64,000 nt of DNA from Azospirillaceae bacterium (GTDB lineage Bacteria > Pseudomonadota > Alphaproteobacteria > Azospirillales > Azospirillaceae): contig JARLIO010000082.1 in NCBI GenBank assembly GCA_031291675.1, positions 62,001 to 126,000 of the forward strand, read 5' to 3'. The notes under the pieces were generated by a model that saw only the letters and a list, made by a program, of their open reading frames with translations, had not been told where the DNA came from and did not search any database. The position numbers and the translations under genes were made by a program. Numbering within the stretch: the stretch's first letter is position 1; the number at the start of each line of letters is the position of its first letter. This document shows positions 55,076-64,000 of the stretch, in pieces.

Positions 55076-55954
55076 CTATTTGCCGCCGCCCAACTCATGA
55101 ACATAAAGGGCGACGGACTTGATCGTGGCCGCATCGAGACGGGCGCCCCAATTGGGCATCACGCCACCACGGCCACGGCTGATGGTCGTCACCAGGGTCG
55201 CCTTGTCACCGCCATAGAGCCAGTTGTTATCATTGAGCGCCGGGGCTCCCATGTCCTGGTTGCCTTCGGCGTTGCTCCCATGACAGGCGACGCAGTTGTC
55301 GGCGAAGATCTGTTGCCCCCGGGTCGCCGCCGCGGCGTCGGTCGAGCGCTTGTTGATCGACAGAACATACTCCGCGACGTCGCCGACCTGGGCCATGGTC
55401 AGCTTGGTCGGCGCCGAATCCTCGATCCAGGCCGGCATGAACAGGCTATGGCCGTCGGGATCGGAATTGTGGGCACCATGGGTCACGGTATTGAGAATAT
55501 CCTCGTATTTCCCGCCGAAGATCCACTTGTCGTCTGTCAGGTTCGGAAAGCCCCGCGCCCCCTGACCGCCGGCACCATGGCAGGCGGCGCAATTCTGGGC
55601 GAAGGCGATCTTGCCCCCAGCCAGGGCGAAATTGAGCAGATCCGGGCTGGCCTTGATCTGATCATAGCTGGCCGCCACGAGTTGGGTCCGCAACCCGGCC
55701 TGCTGTTGACTGGCCGCTTCAAGGTCCCGCGCGCTCTCGGCCCGCATCGACCATCCCAGCAAACCGTGCCAATAGGTCTTGCCCAGGGGAACCCCCGGAT
55801 ACAGGACCAGATAAACGACGGCCCACGCGATACAGGCATAAAACACATACAACCACCACCGCGGCAGTGGGTTGTTGAGTTCCGAGATGCCGTCCCACTC
55901 GTGACCTGTCGTATAGACGCCCGAGAGGGCATCCTTTTCATTCTTGGTCGGCAT
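55076..55954 (-). CDS. ccoP: cbb3-type cytochrome c oxidase subunit III, diheme
   Basis: This 292-residue subunit has one membrane segment at about residues 33-52 and two c-type heme sites, CAACH (122-126) and CVACH (222-226). The N-terminus HEWDGISELNNPLPRWW is the family signature. It carries electrons to the catalytic subunit. It follows ccoQ directly (TAATAAATG). Methionine axial ligands are likely in SLFMPAW and GVMPNWG. Confidence 0.97.
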   Translation of the reverse strand: MPTKNEKDALSGVYTTGHEWDGISELNNPLPRWWLYVFYACIAWAVVYLVLYPGVPLGKTYWHGLLGWSMRAESARDLEAASQQQAGLRTQLVAASYDQIKASPDLLNFALAGGKIAFAQNCAACHGAGGQGARGFPNLTDDKWIFGGKYEDILNTVTHGAHNSDPDGHSLFMPAWIEDSAPTKLTMAQVGDVAEYVLSINKRSTDAAAATRGQQIFADNCVACHGSNAEGNQDMGAPALNDNNWLYGGDKATLVTTISRGRGGVMPNWGARLDAATIKSVALYVHELGGGK

Positions 55955-55957
55955 TTA

Positions 55958-56119
55958 TTATTTCTCCTGACCTTCATCCTGAAACGGAATAAGTGCGGCC
56001 CGTTCAAACCCGGCCCGATTGCGGGGCCAGTAGGCAAAGGCCAGGATTCCGCCAAAAATCGCCAACATCCAGACGACCCAGAGAGACTGCATCACTTCCA
56101 TGACCGAGTCCGCGTCCAT
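55958..56119 (-). CDS. ccoQ: cbb3-type oxidase subunit CcoQ
   Basis: This small protein of 53 residues starts MDADSVMEVMQSLWVVWMLA and has one membrane segment (about residues 11-30) followed by YWPRNRAGFERAALIPF, the CcoQ signature. It stabilises the complex. It sits between ccoO (11 bp gap) and ccoP, sharing the usual order. Confidence 0.93.
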   Translation of the reverse strand: MDADSVMEVMQSLWVVWMLAIFGGILAFAYWPRNRAGFERAALIPFQDEGQEK

Positions 56120-56130
56120 GATCGTCCCCT

Positions 56131-56850
56131 TTATTGTTGCAGATCGGCAGGCTTGTAGTCGGTGAAGTCGACCAGCGTCCCGAGCATCTGAAGATAGGCG
56201 ACCAGCGCGTCCATCTCCGTCACCTCTTTTGACGAGTCATCGAACTTCGCCACCACAGCCTTCGGATAGCGTTTCAGCAGGGCCGTGCTGTCGGCACTGG
56301 GGTCGACCTGCGCCCGGACGTCATTGACGGCCTGCGTGATATCATCATCGGTATAAGGCACCCCGACGATGCGCAGCGTCTTGAGATGTGCGGCGATATC
56401 GTCGAATTTCAGCGGCCGCTTCAGGAAGGCGTATTTCGGCATGATCGACTCGGGCACCACCGACTGCGGGTTGGTCAGGTGCTGCACATGCCAGTCATTG
56501 GAATATTTCCCGCCGACCCGGGCCAGGTCGGGACCGGTCCGCTTCGACCCCCATTGGAACGGATGGTCGTACATGCTTTCGGCCGCCAGCGAGTAGTGGC
56601 CATAGCGTTCCGCCTCATCGCGGAAGGGACGGATTTGCTGGCTGTGGCACAGATAGCAACCCTCGCGCAGGTAGATGTCGCGGCCCAGTTGCTCCAGCGG
56701 AGTATAGGGGCGGATACCGTTGACCTTCTCGATCGTCGACTCGATCGTGAACAGCGGGACAATTTCGACCAGGCCGCCGATCGATACGGTCAGCACGGTC
56801 AGGAGCAACATCAGAACGACGTTTTTTTCAATTGTTGCGTGATTGATCAT
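56131..56850 (-). CDS. ccoO: cbb3-type cytochrome c oxidase subunit II, monoheme
   Basis: This 239-residue subunit has one N-terminal membrane segment and the heme site CYLCH (65-69), followed by [17 protein letters not shown]. It passes electrons to CcoN. Length and order are standard. It follows ccoN after 15 bp. Confidence 0.97.
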   Translation of the reverse strand: MINHATIEKNVVLMLLLTVLTVSIGGLVEIVPLFTIESTIEKVNGIRPYTPLEQLGRDIYLREGCYLCHSQQIRPFRDEAERYGHYSLAAESMYDHPFQWGSKRTGPDLARVGGKYSNDWHVQHLTNPQSVVPESIMPKYAFLKRPLKFDDIAAHLKTLRIVGVPYTDDDITQAVNDVRAQVDPSADSTALLKRYPKAVVAKFDDSSKEVTEMDALVAYLQMLGTLVDFTDYKPADLQQ

Positions 56851-56865
56851 GGCCTGGGCCCTCTC

Positions 56866-58356
56866 TCAACGAGCTGCCTGGGCCGAACCGCCCAGCGTGT
56901 AGGGCTGCTCTTCGCGGAGATCGCCCCTGGCGGTCCTATAGAGATTGTAGCCCATGACCAGCGCACCCACGAGGAACAGCGCACCGCCGAGGGCACGGAT
57001 GACATAGAACGGGTGCATGGCGACAACGGTCTCGACGAACGAGTATTGCAGGAAGCCGAGATTGTCATAAGCGCGCCACATCAGGCCCTGCATGATGCCC
57101 GACACCCACATCGAGGTGATGTAAAGCACGATGCCCAGGGTTGCGATCCAGAAATGGTAGCTGACCAGCCGGATCGAATAGAGGCGATTGCGGTTCCACA
57201 ATTTCGGAACCAGGAAATAAAGCGCACCGAAACTGACCTCCGCGACCCAGCCCAGGGCGCCGGAATGGACGTGACCGATGGTCCAGTCGGTGTAATGCGA
57301 TAGGGCGTTGACCGGTTTGATCGACATCATCGGGCCTTCGAACGTGCTCATGCCGTAGAATGCGATCGATGACACCAGGAAGCGCAACACCGGATCGGTA
57401 CGCAACTTGTCCCAGGCACCCGACAGCGTCATGATGCCGTTGATCATGCCACCCCAGGACGGCATCCACAGCATCACGGAGAAGGTCATACCCAGGGTCT
57501 GGGCCCAATCCGGCAGCGCCGTATAATGGAGGTGATGGGGACCGGCCCAGATGTAGAGGAAGATCAGCGCCCAGAAGTGGACAATGGACAGACGGTAGGA
57601 ATAGATCGGTCGCTGGGCCTGTTTGGGAACAAAATAATACATGATGCCGAGGAAGCCCGCGGTCAGGAAGAAGCCCACCGCGTTATGGCCGTACCACCAC
57701 TGCACCATGGCACCCTGGACGCCCGGGAAAACGGGGTAGCTCTTGGTGCCGAAGAACGAGACCGGGACGTCGAGATTGTTGACGATATGCAGCATCGCAA
57801 TCGTCACGATGAACGCCATGAAGAACCAGTTGGCGACGTAGATATGCGGTTCCTTGCGGATCGCGACCGTGCCGATAAAGGCCACCGCGTAGGCGACCCA
57901 GACGACCGTCAGCAGGTAATCGGCGTACCATTCCGGCTCGGCATATTCCTTGCCCTGGGTGATGCCCAGAACATAGCCCAGAGCGGCCACGACGATGAAC
58001 AGCTGGTAACCATAGAAGATGAACTTGGCCAGCGCGTCGCCACCGAACAAGGCAACGCGCGAGGTCCGTTGAACGCAGTACAGTGATGATGCCATCAGCA
58101 CGTTGCCGCCGAAGGCGAAAATCACGGCAGAGGTATGGACGGGACGCAACCGGCCGAACTGAATGTACTCGATACCGAAATTGAGTTGCGGAAAGGCAAG
58201 CTGCAGAGCGATCACGACGCCCACCAGCATGCCAACAATCCCCCAGATCATCGCCGCGGCCGCGAACAGCCGAAGTACCGCTTCGTTATATTTGACGGCC
58301 TCTCCGGTTGTCCGCTGGCCGCCCACGGCAGAACCGTGAAGGGTCGCTATTGTCAT
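56866..58356 (-). CDS. ccoN: cbb3-type cytochrome c oxidase subunit I
   Basis: This 496-residue, twelve-segment heme-copper oxidase subunit carries the binuclear centre. Visible marks are [18 protein letters not shown] (copper ligand region), [10 protein letters not shown], and [13 protein letters not shown] near residue 355. It reduces oxygen at the high-affinity site. ATG at 58356 follows AGGGAGA. A perfect FNR box lies 190 bp upstream, with a CATAGT -10-like element on the minus strand at 58519-58524. Confidence 0.97.
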   Translation of the reverse strand: MTIATLHGSAVGGQRTTGEAVKYNEAVLRLFAAAAMIWGIVGMLVGVVIALQLAFPQLNFGIEYIQFGRLRPVHTSAVIFAFGGNVLMASSLYCVQRTSRVALFGGDALAKFIFYGYQLFIVVAALGYVLGITQGKEYAEPEWYADYLLTVVWVAYAVAFIGTVAIRKEPHIYVANWFFMAFIVTIAMLHIVNNLDVPVSFFGTKSYPVFPGVQGAMVQWWYGHNAVGFFLTAGFLGIMYYFVPKQAQRPIYSYRLSIVHFWALIFLYIWAGPHHLHYTALPDWAQTLGMTFSVMLWMPSWGGMINGIMTLSGAWDKLRTDPVLRFLVSSIAFYGMSTFEGPMMSIKPVNALSHYTDWTIGHVHSGALGWVAEVSFGALYFLVPKLWNRNRLYSIRLVSYHFWIATLGIVLYITSMWVSGIMQGLMWRAYDNLGFLQYSFVETVVAMHPFYVIRALGGALFLVGALVMGYNLYRTARGDLREEQPYTLGGSAQAAR

Positions 58357-58518
58357 TATAGAGATCTCCCTTGAGGCATGGGCCGGCACAACGCCGAACA
58401 CCTGCTCGCTACCGAACCATCGTCGCGGTGTCTTCTTAGTCTATTCGAATTCTAATCAAGGACGCAAACCACGACAGGATATCGATCCCGGTCGCGGCCG
58501 GCCCAACGCGATCCCCAG

Positions 58519-58560
58519 ACTATGGGTAGCCGCAGAAAAGGCAACATTGATTTACATCAA
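58519..58560. promoter_or_regulatory. perfect FNR/FixK box and -10 element upstream of ccoN
   Basis: TTGATTTACATCAA (58547-58560) matches TTGAT-N4-ATCAA exactly. On the minus strand CATAGT (58519-58524) lies about 32 bp from the centre of the box, which fits an activator bound near -42 of the ccoN promoter. The box is shared with the divergent gene at 58618. Fnr encoded at 49294 is the natural candidate to bind it. Confidence 0.75.
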
Positions 58561-58617
58561 AGACCGGGAAGGCCACCGCTGCCAAGGTCCTACCGGTCCC
58601 GGTCACCCGTGAACCCG

Positions 58618-59181
58618 ATGAACGCCAGCTACATCGCCAAGCCATTGGGCAGGCACCAGATTGACCAAGCCTTCCCGGTCGTACAGACCCTTGTGCCTGA
58701 ACTCGACATTGATCGTTGGCGTGCCTACGCCCTGTTGATGCTCGGGAATGAAGCCGCGGCACCCGCGCCTGACATCGAATTATTCCAATGTTCAATCCTG
58801 CCGACTCGCGGAATCGTCACAGTCCAGAACGACCACGACTATATTCACGGGCTGTTTTCCTATCGCAGGATCGAGAGTCTTCGACATGGCACCTTGCTGT
58901 TCGTCGAGAATTTTATTGTCGTCGACCTGTTCCGACAGCGGGAGTCGGCCGACACTTTGTTGCAGGCCATCGACCACGTTGCCGGAGTGCTGAAATGCGG
59001 GGCCATCCATACCGGCCTTCCCGACAACTATGACAACCTTCCGGCTTATTGCAGTTGGGTGCTCGACTGCTTTCGCGCCGCCGGGCACAGCGTCGAAACC
59101 CTGGTGCTGTGCAAGCAGAATAGGCCGGCGGCCGGGGCGCCAACCAGCAACACACCAAAGGTGGTGATACCAATTTCTTGA
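58618..59181 (+). CDS. hypothetical protein, GNAT-like
   Basis: This 187-residue protein reads MNASYIAKPLGRHQIDQAFP... and contains DHDYIHGLFSYRRIESLRHG followed by LLFVENFIVVDLFRQRESADTLL, a pattern like the core of GNAT acyltransferases. No clear acetyl-CoA loop is present. It has no membrane segment. GTG at 58609 is an alternative start. It is divergent from ccoN across a perfect FNR box, so its expression is probably oxygen-regulated. Function is not known. Confidence 0.7.
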   Translation: MNASYIAKPLGRHQIDQAFPVVQTLVPELDIDRWRAYALLMLGNEAAAPAPDIELFQCSILPTRGIVTVQNDHDYIHGLFSYRRIESLRHGTLLFVENFIVVDLFRQRESADTLLQAIDHVAGVLKCGAIHTGLPDNYDNLPAYCSWVLDCFRAAGHSVETLVLCKQNRPAAGAPTSNTPKVVIPIS

Positions 59182-59311
59182 TCGGTCATTGTGCCGATGC
59201 GGCACCGTGTCGCAGCCTTCAGCATGACTGACCTGTCAATAATACAACCTTTAGGTTTATTCCAGAGGTTGATCTTGCCACGCGCACCAGGACCGGTATG
59301 CTGGCGCGATC

Positions 59312-60517
59312 ATGACCAGCTATCCTCCCCTCCGACTCCTGCCGAGCCGCCACAAGCGGGTCGCCCATGGCCATCCGTGGATCTTTTCCAACGAAATCCA
59401 GATGGATGCCCCGACCAAGGCCCTGCCGGCCGGTGCCCTGGTTCGCGTGCTGACCCATGACGGGGTGGCGCTGGGTGTCGCCAGTTTCAATCCCCACAGC
59501 CTGATCGCCGGCCGCCTGTTCAGCCGCGACGGCACCGCCGTGATCGACCAGGGCTTCGTCGAAGCCCGGTTGCGGGCGGCGCTGGCGCTGCGCGACCGAC
59601 TCTATAATCGCCCGTTCTACCGCCTGATCCATGCCGAGGCCGATGGCCTGCCCGGTCTGATCGTCGATCGCTATGGCGACGTCCTGGTGGTCCAGGCCAA
59701 CTCCGCGGGGGTCGACCGCTTGCTGCCCACGCTGCAGGCCGCCTGGAACACCGTCCTGGACCCGCAGGCGACCGTGTTGAAATTGGACAGCCCGGCCCGG
59801 GCGCTGGAAGGCCTGCCCGACGGCGATACCACGCTGACCCCCGACAGCCGCAATCCCGCGCGGGTCCAGGACGGCCTGAGCCTGGAGGAAAACGGCGGCA
59901 TTTTCTTCGCCGATCCGCTGGGGGGACAGAAGACCGGCTGGTTCTATGACCAGCGCGACAATCGGGCTTTCATCGCCGCGCTGTCATCGGGTGCCCGCGT
60001 CATCGACCTCTACACCTATCATGGCGGATTCGCGGTCCAGTGCGCCCGCGCCGGGGCGGCGACGGTCGTCGCGGTCGACCGGTCCGAGGCCGCGCTGCAT
60101 CAGGCCGCGCGCGCGGCGTCGGCCAATGGCGTCGGCGATCGGGTCAGCGTCCGGCGCGCCGAGGTCTTTGCCGAGCTGGAACGGCTGGTCGCGGTGCGCG
60201 AGCGTTACGAGGTCGTGATTGCCGACCCGCCGGCCTTCGTCAAGTCGCGCAAGGATCTGCAGGCAGGGCTGCGCGGTTATCGCAAACTGGCCAAGCTGGC
60301 GGCAACGATCACCGCGCCGGGCGGCTTCCTGCTGATGGGGTCGTGCAGTCACAATGTCGAACCGGCGGTTTTCGCCGAAACCGTCGCGGCGGGCCTGGGC
60401 GATGCCGGGCGCAGCGGCCGGATCCTGCGTAGCGCCGGGGCCGGTCCCGACCATCCGGTCCATCCGCTGCTGCCCGAATCCGCCTATCTCAAGGCCCTGG
60501 TCTATCAGCTCGATTAG
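59312..60517 (+). CDS. class I SAM-dependent rRNA methyltransferase, RlmI type
   Basis: This 401-residue protein has an N-terminal PUA domain (RVAHGHPWIFSNEI, about residues 1-80) and a Rossmann methyltransferase domain. Motifs are VIDLYTYHGGFAVQCARAGA for SAM binding, VIADPPAFVKSRKD for catalysis, and GGFLLMGSCSHNV. RlmI methylates C1962 of 23S rRNA (m5C) in E. coli. Start is ATG at 59312. The next gene, convergent, is another rRNA methyltransferase. Confidence 0.9.
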   Translation: MTSYPPLRLLPSRHKRVAHGHPWIFSNEIQMDAPTKALPAGALVRVLTHDGVALGVASFNPHSLIAGRLFSRDGTAVIDQGFVEARLRAALALRDRLYNRPFYRLIHAEADGLPGLIVDRYGDVLVVQANSAGVDRLLPTLQAAWNTVLDPQATVLKLDSPARALEGLPDGDTTLTPDSRNPARVQDGLSLEENGGIFFADPLGGQKTGWFYDQRDNRAFIAALSSGARVIDLYTYHGGFAVQCARAGAATVVAVDRSEAALHQAARAASANGVGDRVSVRRAEVFAELERLVAVRERYEVVIADPPAFVKSRKDLQAGLRGYRKLAKLAATITAPGGFLLMGSCSHNVEPAVFAETVAAGLGDAGRSGRILRSAGAGPDHPVHPLLPESAYLKALVYQLD

Positions 60518-60523
60518 GGGTTC

Positions 60524-61873
60524 CTACCGCCGGCGCCGGAACACGCCGACCAGTTCGATATGCGGCGACCAGACGAACTGATCCACCGGCTGCACCGAGA
60601 CCAGCTCATAGGATGCCGCGAGGATCCGCGCGTCCCGGGCGAAAGTTGCCGGATTGCACGAGACGCTGGCGATCGTCGGCACGGCGGACTCCGCCAGGAT
60701 CGCGACCTGGGCGGCGGCACCGGCGCGGGGCGGATCTAAAATCACGGCCTCGAACCGGGCCAGTTCGGCCGTGCTCAACGGGGTCGTATCGAGATCGCGA
60801 CACTGCGCGGTCACCCGCGGCCCGGCAGCGCCCGGTGCCGCCGCGTTGACGGCGGCCACCGCCGCGGGATCCTGTTCCACCGCCAGCACCGTGGCCCCCG
60901 GCGCCTGACGGAAACTGAAGCTGCCGCAGCCGGCAAACAGATCGGCGATCCGCCCCGCCCCCGCGGTCGCGGCCCCGACCGCCGCGGCGAGCGCAGCCTC
61001 GCCGGCCCGGCTGGCCTGCAGGAAGCCGCCCGGTGGCGGCGACACCAGAACTTCGCCAAATCGCACCAAAGCCGGCCGGCGATGGGCCAACGGTTCGATC
61101 GCGGCGGTGATCCCGCGGCGCCACGACAGCCGGACCAGATCGGCGGCGTTCGCGAAGTCGGCCAGCGCTTCACGCGCCGCCAGCCCGGGTCCGCCGCCGT
61201 CCCCTGAACCGACATGGTCGGCGAGGCCACCGGTCAGGACCAGATCAAGCCCGGTGTCCAGCAAGGTTACGGTGATGTCGACCTGGCGGCGCGGCGCCAG
61301 CACCTGGCGCAACACCGCGCGCAACGCCGGCAGCAACCCGACGATGGCAGGATCAAGGACCGGGCAGCGGTCAAGATCGACCAGCCGGTGGCTCAACCGC
61401 TCGTTAAAGCCCAGGCTGACATCATCGCCGCCCCGCACCGCGGCCAGGGTGGCACGGCGGCGGGTTCCCGCCTGGGTCCTTGTCACCGGCGCGACCGCAA
61501 CCGCGGCCAGGCCAACCCGCGCCAGGGCAATCGCGACCTGATCGCGCTTCCAGTCGCCATAGCGGGCATCTTCGAGATGTTGAAGCGCACAACCGCCGCA
61601 ACGGCCGAACCAGGGACAGGGCGGCGCGGCGCGGTCGGGGCCGGGGCTCAGCACTGTCTCGACCACCGCCGCGATGCCGTCGCCGCGACGCCCCATCGGG
61701 CGGACGCGGACGCGGTCACCGGGAACCGTGAAGGGGACGAAATAGCGCTCGCCCGCGTGCTGCGCCTGACCGTCGCCGCGCGCGCCGATCGCATCGATGA
61801 CCAGTTCGATGCTCGCGGCCCGACCCGCGTCGTCGCGGTGCCGTCCAGCCTTGGCGCGGCGGTGCTCAACCAT
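60524..61873 (-). CDS. RlmD/TrmA-family RNA uracil-C5 methyltransferase
   Basis: This 449-residue protein has an N-terminal TRAM-like segment, an iron-sulfur set (Cys86, Cys92, Cys95 in CPWFGRCGGC, with a further Cys later), and a Rossmann domain with IADLFAGCGSFSF. The catalytic Cys lies in SVSCNPATFARD near the C-terminus. RlmD makes m5U1939 in 23S rRNA and RumB/TrmA relatives target others; which applies here is not decided. Stop lies 6 bp beyond the stop of the convergent gene. Start ATG at 61873. Confidence 0.88.
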   Translation of the reverse strand: MVEHRRAKAGRHRDDAGRAASIELVIDAIGARGDGQAQHAGERYFVPFTVPGDRVRVRPMGRRGDGIAAVVETVLSPGPDRAAPPCPWFGRCGGCALQHLEDARYGDWKRDQVAIALARVGLAAVAVAPVTRTQAGTRRRATLAAVRGGDDVSLGFNERLSHRLVDLDRCPVLDPAIVGLLPALRAVLRQVLAPRRQVDITVTLLDTGLDLVLTGGLADHVGSGDGGGPGLAAREALADFANAADLVRLSWRRGITAAIEPLAHRRPALVRFGEVLVSPPPGGFLQASRAGEAALAAAVGAATAGAGRIADLFAGCGSFSFRQAPGATVLAVEQDPAAVAAVNAAAPGAAGPRVTAQCRDLDTTPLSTAELARFEAVILDPPRAGAAAQVAILAESAVPTIASVSCNPATFARDARILAASYELVSVQPVDQFVWSPHIELVGVFRRRR

Positions 61874-62120
61874 GGGCCCTCAATCCCGCAGCGGAGAAGA
61901 CGAACGTGGCATGCATCGCAGGGAATCCTTTCACGTGGCGTCAGCGAACCCGCACCACCGCCGCGCATGGGTCGCTCGAGGGCGCCGATTCAACCAAAAA
62001 CGGCGTCAAATTCTTGTCTGCCACCGGGTTTTCGTCGATCTACGCTCATTTTGGCGGCGCCTCGGCCAAGGGGAAATGCTATAGCTGCCAAATCCCACGA
62101 TGGCCAACAGGATTGTGTTT

Positions 62121-62378
62121 ATGAACGACAGCTTTCAGGACAGCCCAGCCGAAGCCTTGTTTGAAAAGGCGCTGGAAATCGCCGAAAAGCATCTGGAACA
62201 GGCGATGAAGGAAGGCGGTTCGCTGTCGGCCTACGTCGCCGTAGCCATGATCGAGGCCGCCGTCAATCAGGCGGTTGAAGAGACCAGCCATGACGACATC
62301 GTCGATATGTTGCGCGATCTCGCCGCGCAGATTGAGGCCGATGCCGAAGCCGGCGACGAGGCCGGCGACGAGGACTGA
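62121..62378 (+). CDS. small acidic hypothetical protein
   Basis: This 85-residue protein reads MNDSFQDSPAEALFEKALEI and ends in the acidic tail EADAEAGDEAGDED. It is helical, without membrane segment. Start ATG at 62121 was preferred because AGGA precedes it; ATG at 62100 would add seven residues. Similar small proteins occur in alphaproteobacteria, without known function. It is convergent with htpG. Confidence 0.7.
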   Translation: MNDSFQDSPAEALFEKALEIAEKHLEQAMKEGGSLSAYVAVAMIEAAVNQAVEETSHDDIVDMLRDLAAQIEADAEAGDEAGDED

Positions 62379-62465
62379 AGCCGACGGGATCCGCCCTTTC
62401 GGGCTGGCCCCGCGGCGATGGTTTGGGCTGACCGGGTTGCCCGGCACCCTGGCAAAATGACCGGT

Positions 62466-62502
62466 ACCGCGTCCCGGCTCCCCACGGGGGCCGGGACGCG
62501 GT
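62466..62502. terminator. bidirectional hairpin between the small acidic protein gene and htpG
   Basis: A perfect 13-bp stem ACCGCGTCCCGGC/GCCGGGACGCGGT closes over 11 bases. It lies between convergent genes and may terminate both. T-runs are short on each side. Confidence 0.6.
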
Positions 62503-62527
62503 CTTGCGGTCCTTGGCGTCCCGCGGC

Positions 62528-64000
62528 TCAGGCCGCGGTCGCCAATCCCTTTTGCAACAGCAACGCCAGACGGCGTGAGAATGCGGTCGGATCCGGGATC
62601 GCTTCACCCTCGACGATCCGGGCCTGATCCAGCAACAGCCAGGCGATATCCTTCAGATCATCCGAAGCACCCTGGGCGCCCGACATCTCGGCCAGACGAC
62701 GGATCAGCGGATGCGTCGGGTTGATCTCGAGAATGCGCGACGGCGTCGTACCAAGCTGCTTGTGCTGCTTGAGCAACCGCTGCAGGTGAATGTCCATATC
62801 GCCCTCATCGGCGATCAGACACACCGGGCTGTCGGTCAAACGATCGGAGGGGCGGACATCCTTGACGGCGTCGGCCAGGGTCAGCTTGAACAGGGCAACC
62901 AGGCTCGACAGATCGCCTTCCGTCGCCTTTTCCGCCGGCGTCTCGGTTTCGTCCTTGGGTTTGATCTTCGACAGATCGGTGCCGCCGCGGGTCACGGATT
63001 TGAGCGGCTTGTCGTTATAGCTGCCGACCGAGGAAATCCAGAACTCGTCGACCGGATCGGTCAGCAGCAGCACCTCGATCCCCCGCGACCGGAAGCCTTC
63101 CAGATGCGGGCTGCGCCGCACGGCATCCAGATCGTCGCCGGTGATGTAATAGATTTCGTCCTGGCCTTCCTTCATCCGCCCGACGACTTGTTCCAGACTG
63201 ACCAGCGCCTCGCCTTCAGTCGAATTGAACCGCGCCAGTTTCAACAAGGTCTCGCGCTGTTCGAAATCTTCGTACAGTCCTTCCTTGAGGACGGCGCCGA
63301 AATTTTCCCAGAACGTCGCGTAGCTCTCGACATCCTCGGCCTTCTTGGCCAGATCCGAGAGCACGCGGCGGACCAGCCCCTGGCGGATCTTGGCCAGCAG
63401 CGGATTATTCTGCAACATCTCACGACTGAGATTGAGCGGCAGATCCTCGCTGTCGACGACACCCTTGAGAAAACGCAGATAGGGCGGCAGCAGGCTCTGG
63501 ACATCGTCAGCGATGAACACGCGCTTGACGTAGAGCTTGACCTGGCTCTTGCGTTCCGGCGCGAACAGATCGAACGGCTTCATCGTCGGGACGAACAGCA
63601 ACGCGGTATATTCGATCTTGCCTTCCGCGCGCCAATGGCTGATCAGCCAGGGATCGTCGAACGCGTGAGCGACATGGTGATAGAATTCCTTGTACTGCTC
63701 CGGTGTGATGTCGTTGCGCGATTGGGTCCATAAGGCCGAGGCGCTGTTGAGCACCGCGGCATCCTCGGCCTCGCCAAAGCGAACCGGGATCGCGATATGG
63801 TCGGAATATTTGCGCACGACTGTCCGCAGCCGGCTTTCCTCGAGATAATCGAGATCGTCAGGACGAAGGTGCAGGACGATCCGGGTCCCGCGGCGCACCG
63901 CCTCGGCCTCACCGATCGTGAAACTGCCCTTGCCATCGCTAACCCAATGCCAACCTTCGGTCTCACCGGCCTTGCGCGTCGACACCTCGACCTGTTCAGC
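62528..64000 (-). CDS. htpG: molecular chaperone HtpG (Hsp90), 5' part cut by window
   Basis: About 490 C-terminal residues are in the window: the end of the N-terminal domain (SDGKGSFTIGEAE), the middle domain (YVKRVFIADDVQSLLP-type) with LPLNLSREMLQNNPLL, and the C-terminal dimerisation domain (HPLIRRLAEM). The ATP-binding N-terminus lies beyond the right edge; the reading frame continues to base 64000 without a stop. Expected full length is about 625 residues. HtpG refolds and stabilises client proteins under stress. Confidence 0.93.
   Translation of the reverse strand, partial: AEQVEVSTRKAGETEGWHWVSDGKGSFTIGEAEAVRRGTRIVLHLRPDDLDYLEESRLRTVVRKYSDHIAIPVRFGEAEDAAVLNSASALWTQSRNDITPEQYKEFYHHVAHAFDDPWLISHWRAEGKIEYTALLFVPTMKPFDLFAPERKSQVKLYVKRVFIADDVQSLLPPYLRFLKGVVDSEDLPLNLSREMLQNNPLLAKIRQGLVRRVLSDLAKKAEDVESYATFWENFGAVLKEGLYEDFEQRETLLKLARFNSTEGEALVSLEQVVGRMKEGQDEIYYITGDDLDAVRRSPHLEGFRSRGIEVLLLTDPVDEFWISSVGSYNDKPLKSVTRGGTDLSKIKPKDETETPAEKATEGDLSSLVALFKLTLADAVKDVRPSDRLTDSPVCLIADEGDMDIHLQRLLKQHKQLGTTPSRILEINPTHPLIRRLAEMSGAQGASDDLKDIAWLLLDQARIVEGEAIPDPTAFSRRLALLLQKGLATAA

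Noticed and set aside
58618-59181. Autoinducer (LuxI-type) synthase for the gene divergent from ccoN
   Set aside because: Although the fold may be GNAT-like, the conserved Arg/Trp/Glu residues of LuxI proteins are not visible.
1-64000. CRISPR arrays and insertion sequences
   Set aside because: No regularly spaced repeats, transposase motifs or terminal inverted repeats were found; the only substantial direct repeat is the 155-bp junction duplication.

Overview
The window is a 64 kb stretch of a high-GC chromosome that reads as an alphaproteobacterium, most likely a free-living, motile, aerobic to microaerobic member of the Rhodospirillales or a close relative. Supporting markers are the lspA/DUF3035 lipoprotein (BamF-type)/paired M16 peptidase block, an RcdA-type (DUF1465) protein beside rpmE, a ROSE-like RNA thermometer in front of an Hsp20 gene, a ccoNOQP-ccoGHIS-fnr cluster, and several methyl-accepting chemotaxis proteins. 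No insertion sequence, intact prophage or CRISPR array was found. Almost all of the window is ordinary single-copy chromosomal sequence, with four short scarred regions.

Layout. 1-7.6 kb (minus strand): ribF, ileS, lspA, a DUF3035 lipoprotein and two M16 peptidases, the last cut by the window edge. 7.8-15.4 kb: a MaoC-type hydratase, a lysophospholipase-like hydrolase, a CBS-domain protein, pyrE, a second alpha/beta hydrolase, oligoendopeptidase F and a histidine phosphatase. 15.5-23.9 kb: an amino-acid or acyl-amino-acid catabolic region. It holds an M20 deacylase, an MHS-type transporter, a divergent LysR regulator with an ATAC-N7-GTAT site, a ketopantoate-reductase-like protein, an OxyR with both redox cysteines, an ALDH7/AmaB-type aldehyde dehydrogenase and an FAD amine oxidase.

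24.5-34.3 kb: an unknown Ser/Thr/Ala-rich protein, a chemoreceptor gene bracketed by a 155-bp direct duplication of the neighbouring gene ends, epmA divergent from efp, an inositol monophosphatase, and a compact three-gene unit (OmpA-like, MotA/ExbB-like, long coiled-coil MotB/OmpA-like). 34.3-41.9 kb: rpmE, the RcdA-like gene, Hsp20, a decayed glycerate-utilisation locus (glycerate kinase pseudogene, possible CdaR remnant), pyruvate kinase, and a LysR/pirin divergent pair around a 12-bp perfect inverted repeat.

42.3-48.6 kb: two further chemoreceptors flanking an FkbM methyltransferase, then a remnant of a phage D12-class DNA adenine methylase next to tRNA-Arg(ACG). 48.8-59.2 kb: gpt, an Fnr with four cysteines, ccoS-ccoI-ccoH-ccoG and ccoP-ccoQ-ccoO-ccoN, all readable as one microaerobic respiration locus. 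A perfect FNR/FixK box lies between ccoN and a divergent GNAT-like gene. 59.3-64 kb: two rRNA methyltransferases, a small acidic protein and the 3' part of htpG.

How it fits together: the cbb3 oxidase, its assembly and copper-ATPase genes and Fnr form an oxygen-responsive module. The chemoreceptors suggest active taxis. The OxyR-AmaB-FAD oxidase stretch suggests a catabolic oxidase whose peroxide by-product may be sensed locally. Functions are inferred from residues and gene order read by eye; no database search was run.
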